Positions 33,997 through 44,437 of a stretch of DNA of 64,000 nt are shown here, piece after piece (position 1 is the first letter of the stretch; each line of letters begins with the position of its first letter). The translations under genes were made by a program, and so were the position numbers. This DNA is from Lenzites betulinus. Taxonomy: Eukaryota; Basidiomycota; Agaricomycetes; Polyporales; Polyporaceae. The notes beneath the pieces were generated by a model that saw nothing but the letters and a program-made list of their open reading frames with translations, was not told the DNA's origin and made no database searches. Location of the stretch: contig JABYQU010000002.1 in assembly GCA_022264855.1 (NCBI GenBank), positions 806,001 through 870,000 on the forward strand, written 5' to 3'.

Positions 33997-35427
33997 ATGC
34001 CGTCCGACGGTACGCCATGCATTGTTCTTGTAAAGTTATATGGTGGTTGATCCGAGTCTCCTACAGCCCCTCTCAGCGACCATGATGCGTCCGGGCATCT
34101 TACGTCGCCTTACTACGGCTATCTTCCGACATCTGGGGTGAACTTGCTCTTCTTGGTCCTTTTTGGACTGTCCACCTGTGAGTGTATTTCGATGGCACTG
34201 ACGTACAATTTCATTGACTTTGGGGCAGCGGCGCACTTCGTGCAAGCGATACGGGCCCGTGCTTGGTGGCTTCTTCCCACGGTTCTTCTTGCTGGTTGTG
34301 GCGAGCTCATAGGATGGGGTGCACGCGAGTGGTCGCACTATGCACCATTAGCTCACAATCCGTATCTCATTCAGTACGTCAAGCCGAATTCTCTGTCTTG
34401 CAGTGCTAACGGGGACTCCTACAGGATTGTGACGTTGATCATCTCCCCGACACCACTGATTGGAGCCCTGTTTATCACCTTTGGTCGTCTGTCTGCACGT
34501 CTGGGCCACGAGTACAGTCGTCTTAGTCCCCGCCTTTGTGAGTGCTCCCTCACCGCCTACTCCACCTTGACCAATAACTCACAACGGCCCATGCAGACTC
34601 CAGGATATTTCTCACTTGCGTAAGTATCGGAACAGCGCATGTCACGTATATTTTGCTGATACTTCTGTAGGATGTTGTCGCCCTCGTGGTACAAGCCGCA
34701 GGTGGAGCTATCGCCGCGGGTGCCGACGACGCTAAAGGGAGCAAACTGGTAAGCACTGCCCGACAATAGCTTCCTCATATTTATCTCATTGTAATTACAG
34801 GGCAGTAACATCATGCTCGGTGGAATCGTATTCCAGCTAGGTAAATTTCCCGCCGGTTGTATGCGCAATCATTTTCTGAGCCTTTTCGTTCGTTCAATCA
34901 GCATCCCTGAGCGTTTTCTGCGTGCTCGTGGCGGAGTATATGTTCCGTCGTATCAAGGACAAGCCCTTCACGAAGACGATGAACGCCTCGGGCTCGACAG
35001 AAACCTTTGTGCCGCCAACTATTGCCTATCGAGGGCCCATAGAAAAGCCGTTGATGCACCTGGCATTGGGTTTGTGCATGGAAGCGTTGTTCTTGTACAT
35101 CCGGTGCGTAACGCAAGTCGTGCTGTTCGATTCCTAAACTCATGCGTCATGACGTTGTCAGGGGTATCTACCGGACAGTCGAGCTCGCTGACGGCTGGGA
35201 CGGTCGGGTCATTCAAACGCAATCACTGTTCAGTACGTTTCTTGTATTCACACCTCACGCACTTCGGACGGCTTACTGATTACTTAACAGTCATTTTCGA
35301 CGGCGTTATGGTGTTCCTCACCATGTTGACCATGAACATCTTCCACCCTGGCCGGCTACTGAGCGCGAGCTCTGGAGCGATAATGAAAGGAGCCATTCCC
35401 CTCAGCTCCAAGGTCTCCTCAGTATAA
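33997..35427 (+). CDS. RTA1-like seven-transmembrane protein, copy C
   Basis: Start MPSD plus a split codon, then PLSDHDASGHLTSPYYGYLP, GVNLLFLVLFGLST, HFVQAIRARAWWLLPTVLLAG, CGELIGWGAREWSHY, TLIISPTPLIGALFITFGR, a micro-exon YSRIFLTC, DVVALVVQAAGGAIAAG, GSNIMLGGIVFQL, FCVLVAEYMFRRIKD and GIYRTVELADGWDG. It ends KGAIPLSSKVSSV. All RTA1 signatures are intact and every intron position matches copy B, its closest relative with copy D. The length is about 310 residues, normal for the family. The E-A-D-G type motif (ELADGW) after the last-but-one helix is shared by B, C and D. Confidence 0.9.
34597..34619 (+). other. 23-nt micro-exon of copy C
   Basis: Bounded by GCAG and GTAAGT; encodes YSRIFLTC with a split first codon. 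Confidence 0.85.
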
Positions 35428-36834
35428 CCATCCTTACTTGACGGGCCTGTGGGTGCAGAGCGTCGCAATACGCCTGAGGACACTTTTTACTATATTTGTA
35501 CTATGGGTCGGACTAAGTATCTTCGGACATTACTACCAGTAGTACCACATGGTAGCACTTTACACAAAATGTACTAGCACTTGAATCAATACTCTCTTGT
35601 GCCATCTCGACGCCTGCGTACATCTTTCTCGAGTCGGCAAGTTCCACCGGCCGTCTCCGACCCCAGCGACAGGCGCCCATCAACCATAAGCAGTCGACGT
35701 CGTATACGTAGCTTGCCTCCGACCTCGATTCTTATCCACGTTGTGCCTCCGCCTTCTTATAAAATCACCTCGCCGTCTTGCAGCGTCTTACTTGTGCTCA
35801 ATATAGCTCTCTGATATTGAGTTTTCTTCCTTTCAAACAATGCCAGCTAGAGCAGTAAGGGTACCGAGACCCATACATAATACAGTATCGTCATCACGAA
35901 GAACCTCCGTTTTCAACTGATTGAACAAAGGAAGTCCTAGGAATCACTCTTCATTTCCGTGGAGGAACACGGCTGTGCAAACTAGCTGCTCAATTCTGAC
36001 CGTATTCGGCATTGCACAGTTCGCGCAGCTTCGCCTGATGCGTTGTATGTTTCGCCATCAGTGAAGAGCATTGCCACTACTGCGTCTAGGGCGCACAGGT
36101 CAGTCCAGGCGTTTCGACCACTCTCCGAGTTTTGCGGATCTTTGCTGAGTCGTGAATTTCACTCAGCGCGCATGCATCGAGAAGCTAGCTTGCCATACAT
36201 GGGTCCAATTTATCGAGACACGGACTTTCTTCGACGTGCAGTCGGATTTGCAAATCGACTCAACAAAGCTGCCAGTGCTAGCAGCCCCGGTACCTCACAT
36301 CCCAGAAGTCAGGAGGTATCGCGTAGAAATCCGCAACGCCCAAATGCTACGAGGTCCCACACGGACTGGGATCAGACTGTGGGGCGACAGCCACCGCCGG
36401 TAGAGTACAGTAGCGCTCTCTGCGGCGGGGGTCCTCCGGGCACGCGAATTCGACTCTGCTGCGTCGCAGCCACGTCTCACCGCAGCGGATCCACCGCTAC
36501 CAGAAACGCAACGGAGCCACTGGTAGGTTCGTGGCCTTGAAGCTGTGCCGAACGTACAATCCAGTCCACTACCAGTAGGATGCGCATCAACACCTGGAGA
36601 AATGCCCTCCGCCGCAGAGCGCGGGGATGCCGCATGAGACCAACAAATGAGACATCGCCCGCTAGCTATCCCACGCTTGTCTACCAGATGTCTACTAAAC
36701 CCCGTCCGCAGGAGTGCATGCACTGGAACGCGCGTGTGCGACAGCGCAGCCCATCAGCCGCATAGCCAGGCGCTCGGGTGGTCAAGGGCGTCGGACAATT
36801 TGCTCGTCGTCCCGAGAACGTCGGGCAATAGAAG
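35428..36834. other. Spacer between RTA1 copies C and D
   Basis: About 1.4 kb. Frames at 36043-36540 (plus) and 36295-36723 (minus) overlap and look random. No repeat was recognised apart from short palindromic TACTA/TAGTA motifs near 35520-35575. Confidence 0.45.
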
Positions 36835-36840
36835 TATAAA
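36835..36840 (+). promoter_or_regulatory. TATA box of RTA1 copy D
   Basis: TATAAA about 100 bp upstream of the start codon at 36939, an appropriate spacing for a fungal core promoter. Confidence 0.5.
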
Positions 36841-36938
36841 TTCAGTCTCTCAATGGCCTGCAAACGTCAACCCGGTACACTCGCCACAGTCTCGCCCCCG
36901 ATTACCTGTACAACTCCCTGAGCAGTAATTCATACCCA

Positions 36939-38399
36939 ATGGCCCCCGATCGTGAGTTGGAGGGCGCAACATAACCGGCATAAGTAACTGACCTTACCAT
37001 GCGCCACAGCAACCCTCAGCGACCATGATGCGAACGGGAATCTTACATCGCCGTTCTATGGATACTTGCCAGTGGGGTGGGCGAGCGAGCTCTTTACCTT
37101 CCTTTTCCTCGTCAGTACAGGCAAGTTGTTCAGGTCTGTACCCCATGAGCCGTGGGTCTAACTTACCTCGACATAGTGCTACATTTCACACAAGCTATCC
37201 GTTCTCGCACTTGGTGGCTGCTCCCCACCGTTTGTCTTGCTGGTTTCGGGGAAGTCCTTGGCTGGGCGTGCCGTTCATGGTCGTTCTACAAACCTCTCGA
37301 CGACAACCCATACCTCATCCAGTGCGTCCGAACCCCGTATCACTTATACCGTCGCACTCGCCTCTGACGGCGACTGTGTAGAATCGTAGCTCTGATTGTA
37401 TCACCAACACCTCTCATCGGGGCTCTCTTTATCACGTTCGGACGCCTATCCGCTCGCATGGGGCAACAGTATGGTCGCATTAGCCCGCGAATGTGTAAGT
37501 AAACTCTGTTTCTCCTTAGTAGCAGATCGGTACTAACGTCCAGCTCAGATTCTAGGATTTTTCTGACATCCGTACGCTCACATCTATCCTCCGCGAACTT
37601 GCAGCCCTTTGCTAACTGTAACATTAGGATGTCGTATCGCTAGTTGTACAATCAGCGGGTGGCGGTATTGCAGCGACCGCTCATCACGACGTGAACCAGT
37701 CTAAGTTGGTCAGTCTCGCATCACGCATTGCTCCCATACTATCAAACTAAACCAATCGACCTTCGCAGGGAAGCAATATCATGCTAGGCGGGATTATATT
37801 CCAACTGGGTAAGAAGCCTCCTCGAATGCACGCTTCCCGGCGTATCTCTAACCTTTCCTTCTGTGTCTACCTAGTCTCTCTGACCGTCTTCTGTGTCCTC
37901 CTCGTCGAATATCTCGTGCGCCGCATCAAGGATAGGCCACTCAACAAACTTCCTGCCAACAATTACGTCTCTTCCTTGGGTGATTCTGACGCCTTCATTG
38001 GTTCCTCGGGAATGGGGCGCCCTCTTGAAAGACCCCTTATGCAACTCTCCTATGCGCTCTGTATAGAGGCCCTCCTGCTGTACATCAGGTATGTGGCGGA
38101 GCTGCGCGCGGCCTAGAAACATGGCGTCTGACTATGACATTTACAGAGGTGTATATCGGGTCGTTGAGCTCGCGGACGGATGGGGAGGGAAGGTCATTCA
38201 GACACAATCGCTCTTCTGTACGTTGCGACTAGTACTCTCCGAGCGACCATTCTCCTGACTTACGCTTCCGGCAGTCATATTTGATGCGGTAATGGTCTTT
38301 TTGACGATGGCCATCATGAACGGCTTCCACCCCGCACGCTTGTTGAACACGGAGGTTGTGTCCGGTGCTATTCCGTTGGGCTCGAAGGTATCTGTGTAG
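36939..38399 (+). CDS. RTA1-like seven-transmembrane protein, copy D
   Basis: Start MAPD plus a split codon, then TLSDHDANGNLTSPFYGYLP, ELFTFLFLVST, LHFTQAIRSRTWWLLPTVCLAG, FGEVLGWACRSW, IVALIVSPTPLIGALFITFGR, a micro-exon YSRIFLTS, DVVSLVVQSAGGGIAAT, GSNIMLGGIIFQL, FCVLLVEYLVRRIKD and GVYRVVELADGW. It ends GAIPLGSKVSV. The intron after LVST must use a GC donor (GCAAGT at 37121) to keep the frame; the other four copies use GT at this site. The gene otherwise matches copies B and C in intron placement and length, and appears intact. Confidence 0.9.
37549..37571 (+). other. 23-nt micro-exon of copy D
   Basis: Bounded by TCAG and GTACGC; encodes YSRIFLTS with a split first codon. Ser replaces the Cys of the other copies at its last codon. 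Confidence 0.85.
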
Positions 38400-39530
38400 A
38401 ATTCGGACACTTTATCGCATCGGTGTTCCATGGTATCTTACATGTGGCGGCGTCTCGTGTACACGTATTCCCACAAGTTCAATAAGTCAGTAACCATTTT
38501 GCGATCACTTCGTACTTTGAAACTTCGTTTGCCGTAACACATAGTGGATACGCAACTAAGTATATGTACACGCATTAACAGCCCCTGTGCCCGGTGTCTA
38601 ATGGAATACAAAGACCGGTCGCCGATCAGTACTCAGTGGTAACCACTGAGTGAGTGAGTGAGTGAGTGCGGTAAATACTGACCAGCACCATTTTAAGTTC
38701 TAGTAGTAGGCATCGCCACGTTTTCGACGGCGGATGCATCGATGAGCTTGAGCGCCTGTTTTCGTAACTCCTCTCGGAAGATCGGCCATGTGCATGTCAG
38801 TGTCAGAAGTCCCCAAACCCCAAACATCCATATCTTCATGGTCTTGGCAAACCAATGCTCTTCACGCTGGCCAAAGGATTGTGCAACAGGGTAAAGCTTC
38901 AAGGTCGCACGTTGCCCATACATGGTCCCCCTGCTACCAATCTCCGTGTCTCCGAGAGCGTGAACCGCGATCGCACCCCCGCTTCCCCACCTGCGGAAGC
39001 GTAACCGTTGATCCCGCAGCACAAATTTGCGACTCCTGAACGACATGCTGGGGCTGTACGCCGCCTGGGTTGCACTGGTCGGTCCTTAGAGCTCGGACCG
39101 AGCACTATGTAACAAAGGTACGTGCAGCTCGGTCCGCGTATCCGACAAATCACGCTTACTCGTCCTGCGATTTCTCCCAAACGGGGCAGTCGGCGCTTCC
39201 GCGCACGCCAGCCACCCGCGCCCATGCTCGACGTTCGTGGCAGCGAAACCCGGGCAAGCAGGACGTCCAAGACAATCTGGCTGAGCCTGTCGATCGCTAG
39301 GGTCGCATCGAACCTGGGTGATTGCTTTTTCCACCGGATGCAACAGGAGGGTGTGCGGACCGCCTGTCCATCCCTAGACAACATTTCTCGGCCCTCGCGA
39401 GACGGGCCATGCATCTCGGGATCATCCCCGAGAGCCAACGGCCAGATCATGAAATTGAACACCCACAACCTGCTGCGCGTTCGGCGGAGGGCGCTGTCTC
39501 TGCGGATAACGGTATCCATCTTCTCGAGCG
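38400..39530. other. Spacer between RTA1 copies D and E
   Basis: About 1.1 kb. A minus-strand frame (38693-39046) has one hydrophobic stretch (MKIWMFGVWGLLTLTCTW), but no partner exons or homology that I can recognise. It also holds a perfect palindrome and a GTGA repeat, listed separately. Confidence 0.4.
38631..38668. repeat. Palindrome followed by (GTGA)n
   Basis: ACTCAGTGGT-A-ACCACTGAGT (38631-38651) is a perfect inverted repeat. It runs directly into about five TGAG/GTGA units. A second GTGA run occurs near 60963-60981. Confidence 0.9.
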
Positions 39531-39534
39531 TGGG

Positions 39535-39543
39535 CTATATAAC
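39535..39543 (+). promoter_or_regulatory. TATA box of RTA1 copy E
   Basis: CTATATAAC lies about 135 bp upstream of the start codon at 39678 and is followed by a C/T-rich leader (TCCCCTCCCCGCTTCCTCCC), a common layout in strongly expressed fungal genes. Confidence 0.55.
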
Positions 39544-39677
39544 CTGCATGCCGCGTTTCTACCTCCCCATCCACTCAGCCACTCCCCTCCCCTCCCCGCT
39601 TCCTCCCCTTCGGTACTTTCTGCGCTTGTGCCCATCTTCCATAACATATCATCTCTCATAATCTTGCAAACACCACA

Positions 39678-41133
39678 ATGAGTTCCACCGGTACGCGTCC
39701 ATAATTTCTGCTTCCTCATAGGGCGTGCTGACAAGGACTCTTGCAGATTCCAGCACTGATAACCTATACGGTTATACGCCTACGAAGACCGTCTGCATCA
39801 TCTTCGTTGCCCTCTACGCCTTGTCAACCAGTATGTGCACGCCTCCGCTCCCTGGAAGAGCGCGTCACTTACTGTTCATTGCTAGCTCTCCACACTTGGC
39901 AGGCGGCGAGGTCTCGCGCATGGTTCATGCTACCGACAGTTGTACTTGCCGGAATAGCGGAGATAGTGGGATGGGTAGCCAGGACGAAGTCTTCCGGCGA
40001 CCCTACAATACGAATGGCCTTCATCATCCAGTGAGTAGTGTTTGCTGTTCGCTATTCCGCCATATTTGCTCATCAAGGATATGTAGGACGTCCATCCTTG
40101 TTCTTGCTCCCACGCCCTTTGTGGCAGCTCTGTTCATCGGTTTCGGTCGCGTCGTCGGAAGACTTGGTCCCGAATACAGTCGTCTTAGTCCGCGGTGGTG
40201 TAAGTGCATAAACATCCTGCGCAGTCTTTTACGCGTCTCACACCATTCCCTCAACCCCCATAGACTCTCGCATCTTCCTCACTTGTGTATGTCCAGCCAC
40301 CGATCCCCATCATTCTGCTGTCTGACACATAGCAGGATCTTCTTTCGCTATTTATCCAAGGTGGTGGCGGTGGAATCGCCGCGTCATCCGATAACGATGC
40401 GAAGAAGGCTCGCCTAGTACGTTTATGCTGCTCCTCTACTAGTGGTCCACATGGCTTATGAGGAATCTACGTTCAGGGAAGCAACATCATCCTGGGTGGC
40501 CTGATCATTCAACTCAGTGCGTATTGACATGAGCTATCATCGCATTTTATAGCTGCTAATTCCATCTACTCATCAGTCTCAATGACGACCTTCTGCTTCT
40601 TCATGGGCGAGTACGCCTGGCGCCGCTCCATCGATCGCCCCTTCAGGAAATCATCAGTAGCCTACGCGGAGACCGGGACGACTCCTCTGTCCCAACGCGT
40701 GATGAGCCGCCACATGAAGATGTTGATCGCCGGTATTTGCATCAGCACGGTGCTCATTTACATTCGGTAAGCGGCGTTTCTATCTCATACGTCTCTCCAC
40801 GCTGACAGAGATTCTTTGTAGGTCGGCATACCGTGTCGTTGAGTTCATCGACGGCTTCAACGGAAAAATTGCGCACACACAAATCTTGTTCAGTGAGTCA
40901 CCCATGACACGCCTATGGAAGTGAGATGAAGCCTTACCCCCCTCCCCACAGACGTCTTCGACGGGGCGATGGTCACGCTCGCCATGTACACCCTCAACTT
41001 CATGCACCCCGGCCAGCTGCTGCAGAAAACCGCGGCCGAGTCTGCGTACGTGCTCACGGACCGGGGCGGCATGTCCTTCTCGCGGAAGACCTCGCCCACG
41101 GTAGAGACCTACATGATTCCCAAGCAGAATTGA
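39678..41133 (+). CDS. RTA1-like seven-transmembrane protein, copy E
   Basis: Start MSST plus a split codon, then SSTDNLYGYTPTKT, VCIIFVALYALST, LHTWQAARSRAWFMLPTVVLAG, IAEIVGWVARTKSS, a V-L-A-P-T-P-F-V-A-A-L-F segment ending FIGFGRV, a micro-exon YSRIFLTC, DLLSLFIQGGGGGIAAS, GSNIILGGLIIQL, FCFFMGEYAWRRSID and AYRVVEFIDGFNGK. It ends in a soluble tail (TYMIPKQN). RTA1 signatures and intron positions match copy A, with which it shares the LYGY N-terminus and the (E)FIDGF motif. So the array holds two sequence subgroups, A/E outside and B/C/D inside. It appears intact. Confidence 0.9.
40264..40286 (+). other. 23-nt micro-exon of copy E
   Basis: Bounded by ATAG and GTATGT; encodes YSRIFLTC with a split first codon. 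Confidence 0.85.
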
Positions 41134-41565
41134 ACCTGACGCTCGCCGGCCGACGCAGGCCCCGAGACGGTTGTTGGAGCAGCCGCGGTAGCGGTCTGCG
41201 AGGCGGGCGCCGCAAGCAGGGGGCGACTCTCAGTGTAGTATAATGGGGATGCTTGCATTCAAGGACTGGCCGTTACGATATGCTTCCATCGGACTCTCGT
41301 TCCCTCACGTTTTGATTCATTTTACTGCTCACGATATGATCTATACATCCGTTAGTATAGAGGCGTATTTCTTGATCATGATACGCGCAATCATATCCAA
41401 CAATTTCGTCAACGTCGTCAGACTGTTCAGTGTCTTTCACTCTGAATGCCCCTGCTCTAAACTAATAGTGCGCGCTTAATTATGCCAGATCCAGTGTACG
41501 ATCGTCGATCGGGCATACATGGTACTTAGGTTGGTAACTTTCCTTCCTCCCACATCGTTCACCCC
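41134..41565. other. Intergenic, no gene seen
   Basis: Between the last RTA1 copy and the DHFR gene. It should contain the DHFR promoter; no clear TATA box or repeat is visible. Confidence 0.5.
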
Positions 41566-42259
41566 ATGACTCGTCTAACAATCATCGTTGCGGCTACTCG
41601 TAACAACGGCATTGGACGAAACTCCCAGCTTCCTTGGAGGCTGCCCAAGGAGATGTCGGTTTTCAGCCGGATTACGACAGGCGCGCCAGAAGGCAGCATA
41701 AACGCGGTGATGATGGGCAGGGCGACATGGGAGAGCATCCCTACAAAATTCCGGCCGCTGCCCAAGCGGCTCAATATCGTGATTAGTAGAAACGAGCAAT
41801 ACGAGCTGTACGCCCACTTCTGAACGTCGTTTTGTGGAGATCTAAAGGAACGCATACAGCATGCCACCGAACGTGGAGGCACCAAAAGCACCTGTTTATC
41901 TTCATTCAAGTGTCGACTCGGCGGCGGAGCGACTTTCACAGCCTGGGTTGCTCGACAAGCCCCTTCACAGGTCGTTCGTAGCCGGCGGTGCTCACATCTA
42001 CCGCGCCACGCTGGCCTTGCCCACATCTTCACCCACCTTTGTGGACCGCATCCTGGTGACTCGTGTGCTTGCGCCCACGTTTGACGACTGCGACGTGTTC
42101 TTCCCCGACTTCCTTGCAGAGGATAACATCGGAGGAGAGCGAAACAAGTGGAGGCAGGCGTCGTATGCAGAGCTGAAGGAGTGGGCAGGATTCGACGTGC
42201 CGGAAGGCGTACAGGAGGAGAACGGTGTGCAGTACGAATTCCAGATGTGGGTACGTTAA
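41566..42259 (+). CDS. Dihydrofolate reductase
   Basis: Two exons (41566-41807 and about 41860-42259) join at a Leu codon to give about 213 residues, the normal size for fungal DHFR. Exon 1 carries LTIIVAATRNNGIGRNSQLPWRLPKEM. The N-G-I-G loop and the L-P-W-x-L-P-x-E/D motif hold the catalytic acidic residue and the Met20-type loop. MGRATWESIP and RPLPKRLNIVISRN are the NADPH-binding strands and turns. Exon 2 carries FVAGGAHIYR (the G-G-x-x-I/L-Y motif), then DRILVTRV and a C-terminal YEFQMWVR. The enzyme reduces dihydrofolate to tetrahydrofolate with NADPH for thymidylate and purine synthesis and is the target of antifolates. All key motifs are intact. A second acceptor 12 bp upstream would add four residues without changing the frame. 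Confidence 0.95.
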
Positions 42260-42375
42260 TGCCACGACTATGTGTGTTCTTGTATGATATTCTTCGGCCT
42301 GGACATGGACGTGCCTTGCCGCACGCGTGAGGTGTCGGTGGTGGGTGTACTCGAAGGTGTGGACATCTTGGGTGT

Positions 42376-42682
42376 CTAACCCTGTCTCTGTTAAGAGCGT
42401 CAGTCACTATGGCACAAAAGAAATATGGGATGAGCGCACCTGCTTGTGTTTGGGATTCTTGGAGCATATGATATAGATGCGCCCCTTCCTCTTCACCACG
42501 CTGCATCCGTCGCACATGGTCTTGACTGAAGCGCGAACCTTCATTCCCCTCGAGAGCACGACATTTGTCGTCACTGGTGCCGATAGTGCATGGTGCGCGT
42601 GGTGATGGTGTGGATGAGGCAATGCCGCTGGCCGTACACGCGACAAGAGAGGACGGGTGGAGGCGAGGAATGCGCGCAACAT
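42376..42682 (-). CDS. Mitochondrial large-subunit ribosomal protein bL36m
   Basis: Exon 1 (42682-42440) and a 12-nt last exon (42387-42376) are joined across a 52-nt intron, giving 84 residues. The first 45 residues are basic, His/Pro-rich and free of acidic residues, as expected of a mitochondrial targeting sequence, with an unusual His run ([10 protein letters not shown]). The mature part, [17 protein letters not shown] then [19 protein letters not shown], is the bacterial-type L36 core. Its C-x-x-C ... C-x(4)-H zinc ligands (C, C, C, H) are all present. The final residues RQG come from the tiny last exon and match the normal L36 C-terminus. It acts in the mitoribosome near the peptidyl-transferase region. 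Confidence 0.95.
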
Positions 42683-42711
42683 GGCGGTCGGAGCAGCAGG
42701 ACTTTGAGCGT

Positions 42712-43194
42712 CTACTGAATTAGTCTCGACTTGAGTCCGGAGGCGCTCTCCCCAAATTTGGCACGAACCGGGGCTGCCGCACGCCGGCCGGACTCACCCT
42801 CGGACAGAGATAGCGGGCGCTTGTGTGGTTGGCTGTGGACTGTGCGGCGCGATGAAGCACGTTCGTCCCGTTCTACATCCTCCGGGCAAAGTATCTTGCT
42901 TGCCATCTGTGCTCGTGCCAATAGACGCATATCCTCCATGCCGCTAGCTAAGCGATAATCCATATCTACATCTTCACCCACTATTGCGTGCAAATGCCTG
43001 CTAGACGTCAACCTCTTGTCCACCTTGGGGGAAGGCCGGCCATCGTTCTCTTCGTGTTCACTTTGCTCGCGTTCGTTGCGGAGACCCAGCTTTCCCAGGT
43101 CTGTTGCGCTATCCAGTAATTTTGTCCACGTTTGCAGCCTGACTGATCTATTCTCGGAAGTATGTTCAAGCAGATCTCGGATTCCGACAGCCAT
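42712..43194 (-). CDS. Hypothetical protein, antisense-overlapping the SLC35 gene
   Basis: A 160-codon intronless minus-strand frame with charged, disordered composition: [18 protein letters not shown] in the middle, then [18 protein letters not shown] and a terminal [14 protein letters not shown]. It reads like a real soluble protein, but its first 67 codons overlap the first exons of the transporter on the other strand, which are well supported. A shorter start inside the frame (MDYRLASG or MEDMRLLA) would remove the overlap. No domain is recognised. It could be an antisense transcript, a small nuclear protein, or chance. Confidence 0.35.
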   Translation of the reverse strand: MAVGIRDLLEHTSENRSVRLQTWTKLLDSATDLGKLGLRNEREQSEHEENDGRPSPKVDKRLTSSRHLHAIVGEDVDMDYRLASGMEDMRLLARAQMASKILCPEDVERDERASSRRTVHSQPHKRPLSLSEGESGRRAAAPVRAKFGESASGLKSRLIQ

Positions 43195-44437
43195 ACCTCA
43201 TCTTGTGGGTGCACATCCTCACTCTGATCAAAGTCACCTAACTCGAAACCTAGCTACATTGTGCACTCATCATTCGCCGTATTATTTCCTCTCCATCTCT
43301 TGTACCTCCGTGTATTCTCGCAGTACTCCCCGGGCCTGCTCTGGATTAGTGTTCTAGACGCTGCGCGCAGGCATCTCACTCCGAAGACCGCCACCTCGAC
43401 TACTCCCGACCTCATCTTCCCAGCAGGGAGGTTCTACCGTCTTCTGGCATACCTAACGACTGGCCTAACTTTGCCTGGTCTACTGTGGTTCATTGCGGTC
43501 ACGTTGGCTCCGTGAGTCTATTCCCTTCTTCCAGGTTACATAACTCCGATTTCACATACATTGCTAGAGTCACAGACGTCACTGCGATCTGGAACACGAA
43601 CGCATTTTTCGCATACGTTCTTACCGTCCTCATTACTCGCAACAAATGGGATCCCCGCCGGTTGATAGCTGTAGTCATTGCCACCGCTGGTGTTTTGGCC
43701 GTGGTTTATGGTGGCACCACCCTCGAAGGGGGCTCGTCTGACAATGGCAAGGAGAGATCAGCGAATGGATCACCACAAGGAAACCGTGCTGCACCCCTCG
43801 TGGGCGACCTGTTGACCCTGGCTGCGTCGGTTATCTACGCTACGTACCAGGTCCTCTACAAGATCCACGCCGCGCTTCCAGACGATCCCGAAGTGCAGTC
43901 CGACACATTATACTCGCCGATATCCCAAACAGAGACATCCTCTGACGATGCCGACAACACATTCGAAAGCCCCTTGCTAGGCGCCGACGATATCATTCAT
44001 CCGCTGCCCTTCGGCTTGTACCCCAATTTCCTGACGTCCGCTATTGGCATCTGCACCATGCTGGTTCTTTGGATTCCAGTGCCGATCATCGACGCCTTTG
44101 GCCTCGAACCTTTCGAGATGCCGCAGACAGCCCTCACATATGGTGTCATTGCGGGTATCGCCCTGACTGGTGCGGTGTTCAACGCAGGGTTCATGGTGCG
44201 TGCCGTCTGTGTCCTTAGTCCCACGCGGTCCTCATTCGTTTATCGCAGGTTCTGCTTGGGGCGTGGGGTCCGATAGTCACGTCGGTTGGAAGCCTTCTCA
44301 CCATCGTGCTCGTCTTCTTGTCGGACGCGATATTTGGCGGCGCAGTGGAGGCAGTCACGATCTGGAGTGTCCTGGGATGCGGCTCGATTGTGGCTGCGTT
44401 CGCCATACTGGCGTATGATCTGGCGAAGGGACGGTAG
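42994..44437 (+). CDS. SLC35-type (EamA-fold) nucleotide-sugar or thiamine-type transporter
   Basis: Five exons splice in frame from the ATG at 42994: [13 protein letters not shown] then helix [94 protein letters not shown], a Lys/Arg-Arg hinge (DPRRLIAVVIATAGVLAVVYGG), an acidic cytosolic loop, LVGDLLTLAASVIYATYQVLY, a second acidic loop, and four more helices ending AILAYDLAKGR. The DVTAIWNTNAFFAY segment is typical of the SLC35F/THI74 branch of drug/metabolite transporters. Ten helices are expected and about ten are seen. Substrate is unknown; the branch includes vacuolar or organellar carriers. Its first exon overlaps an antisense frame. Confidence 0.9.

Noticed and set aside
38693..39046. 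117-codon minus-strand frame with one hydrophobic helix
   Set aside because: A single hydrophobic stretch in otherwise random sequence; no start context or partner exons.
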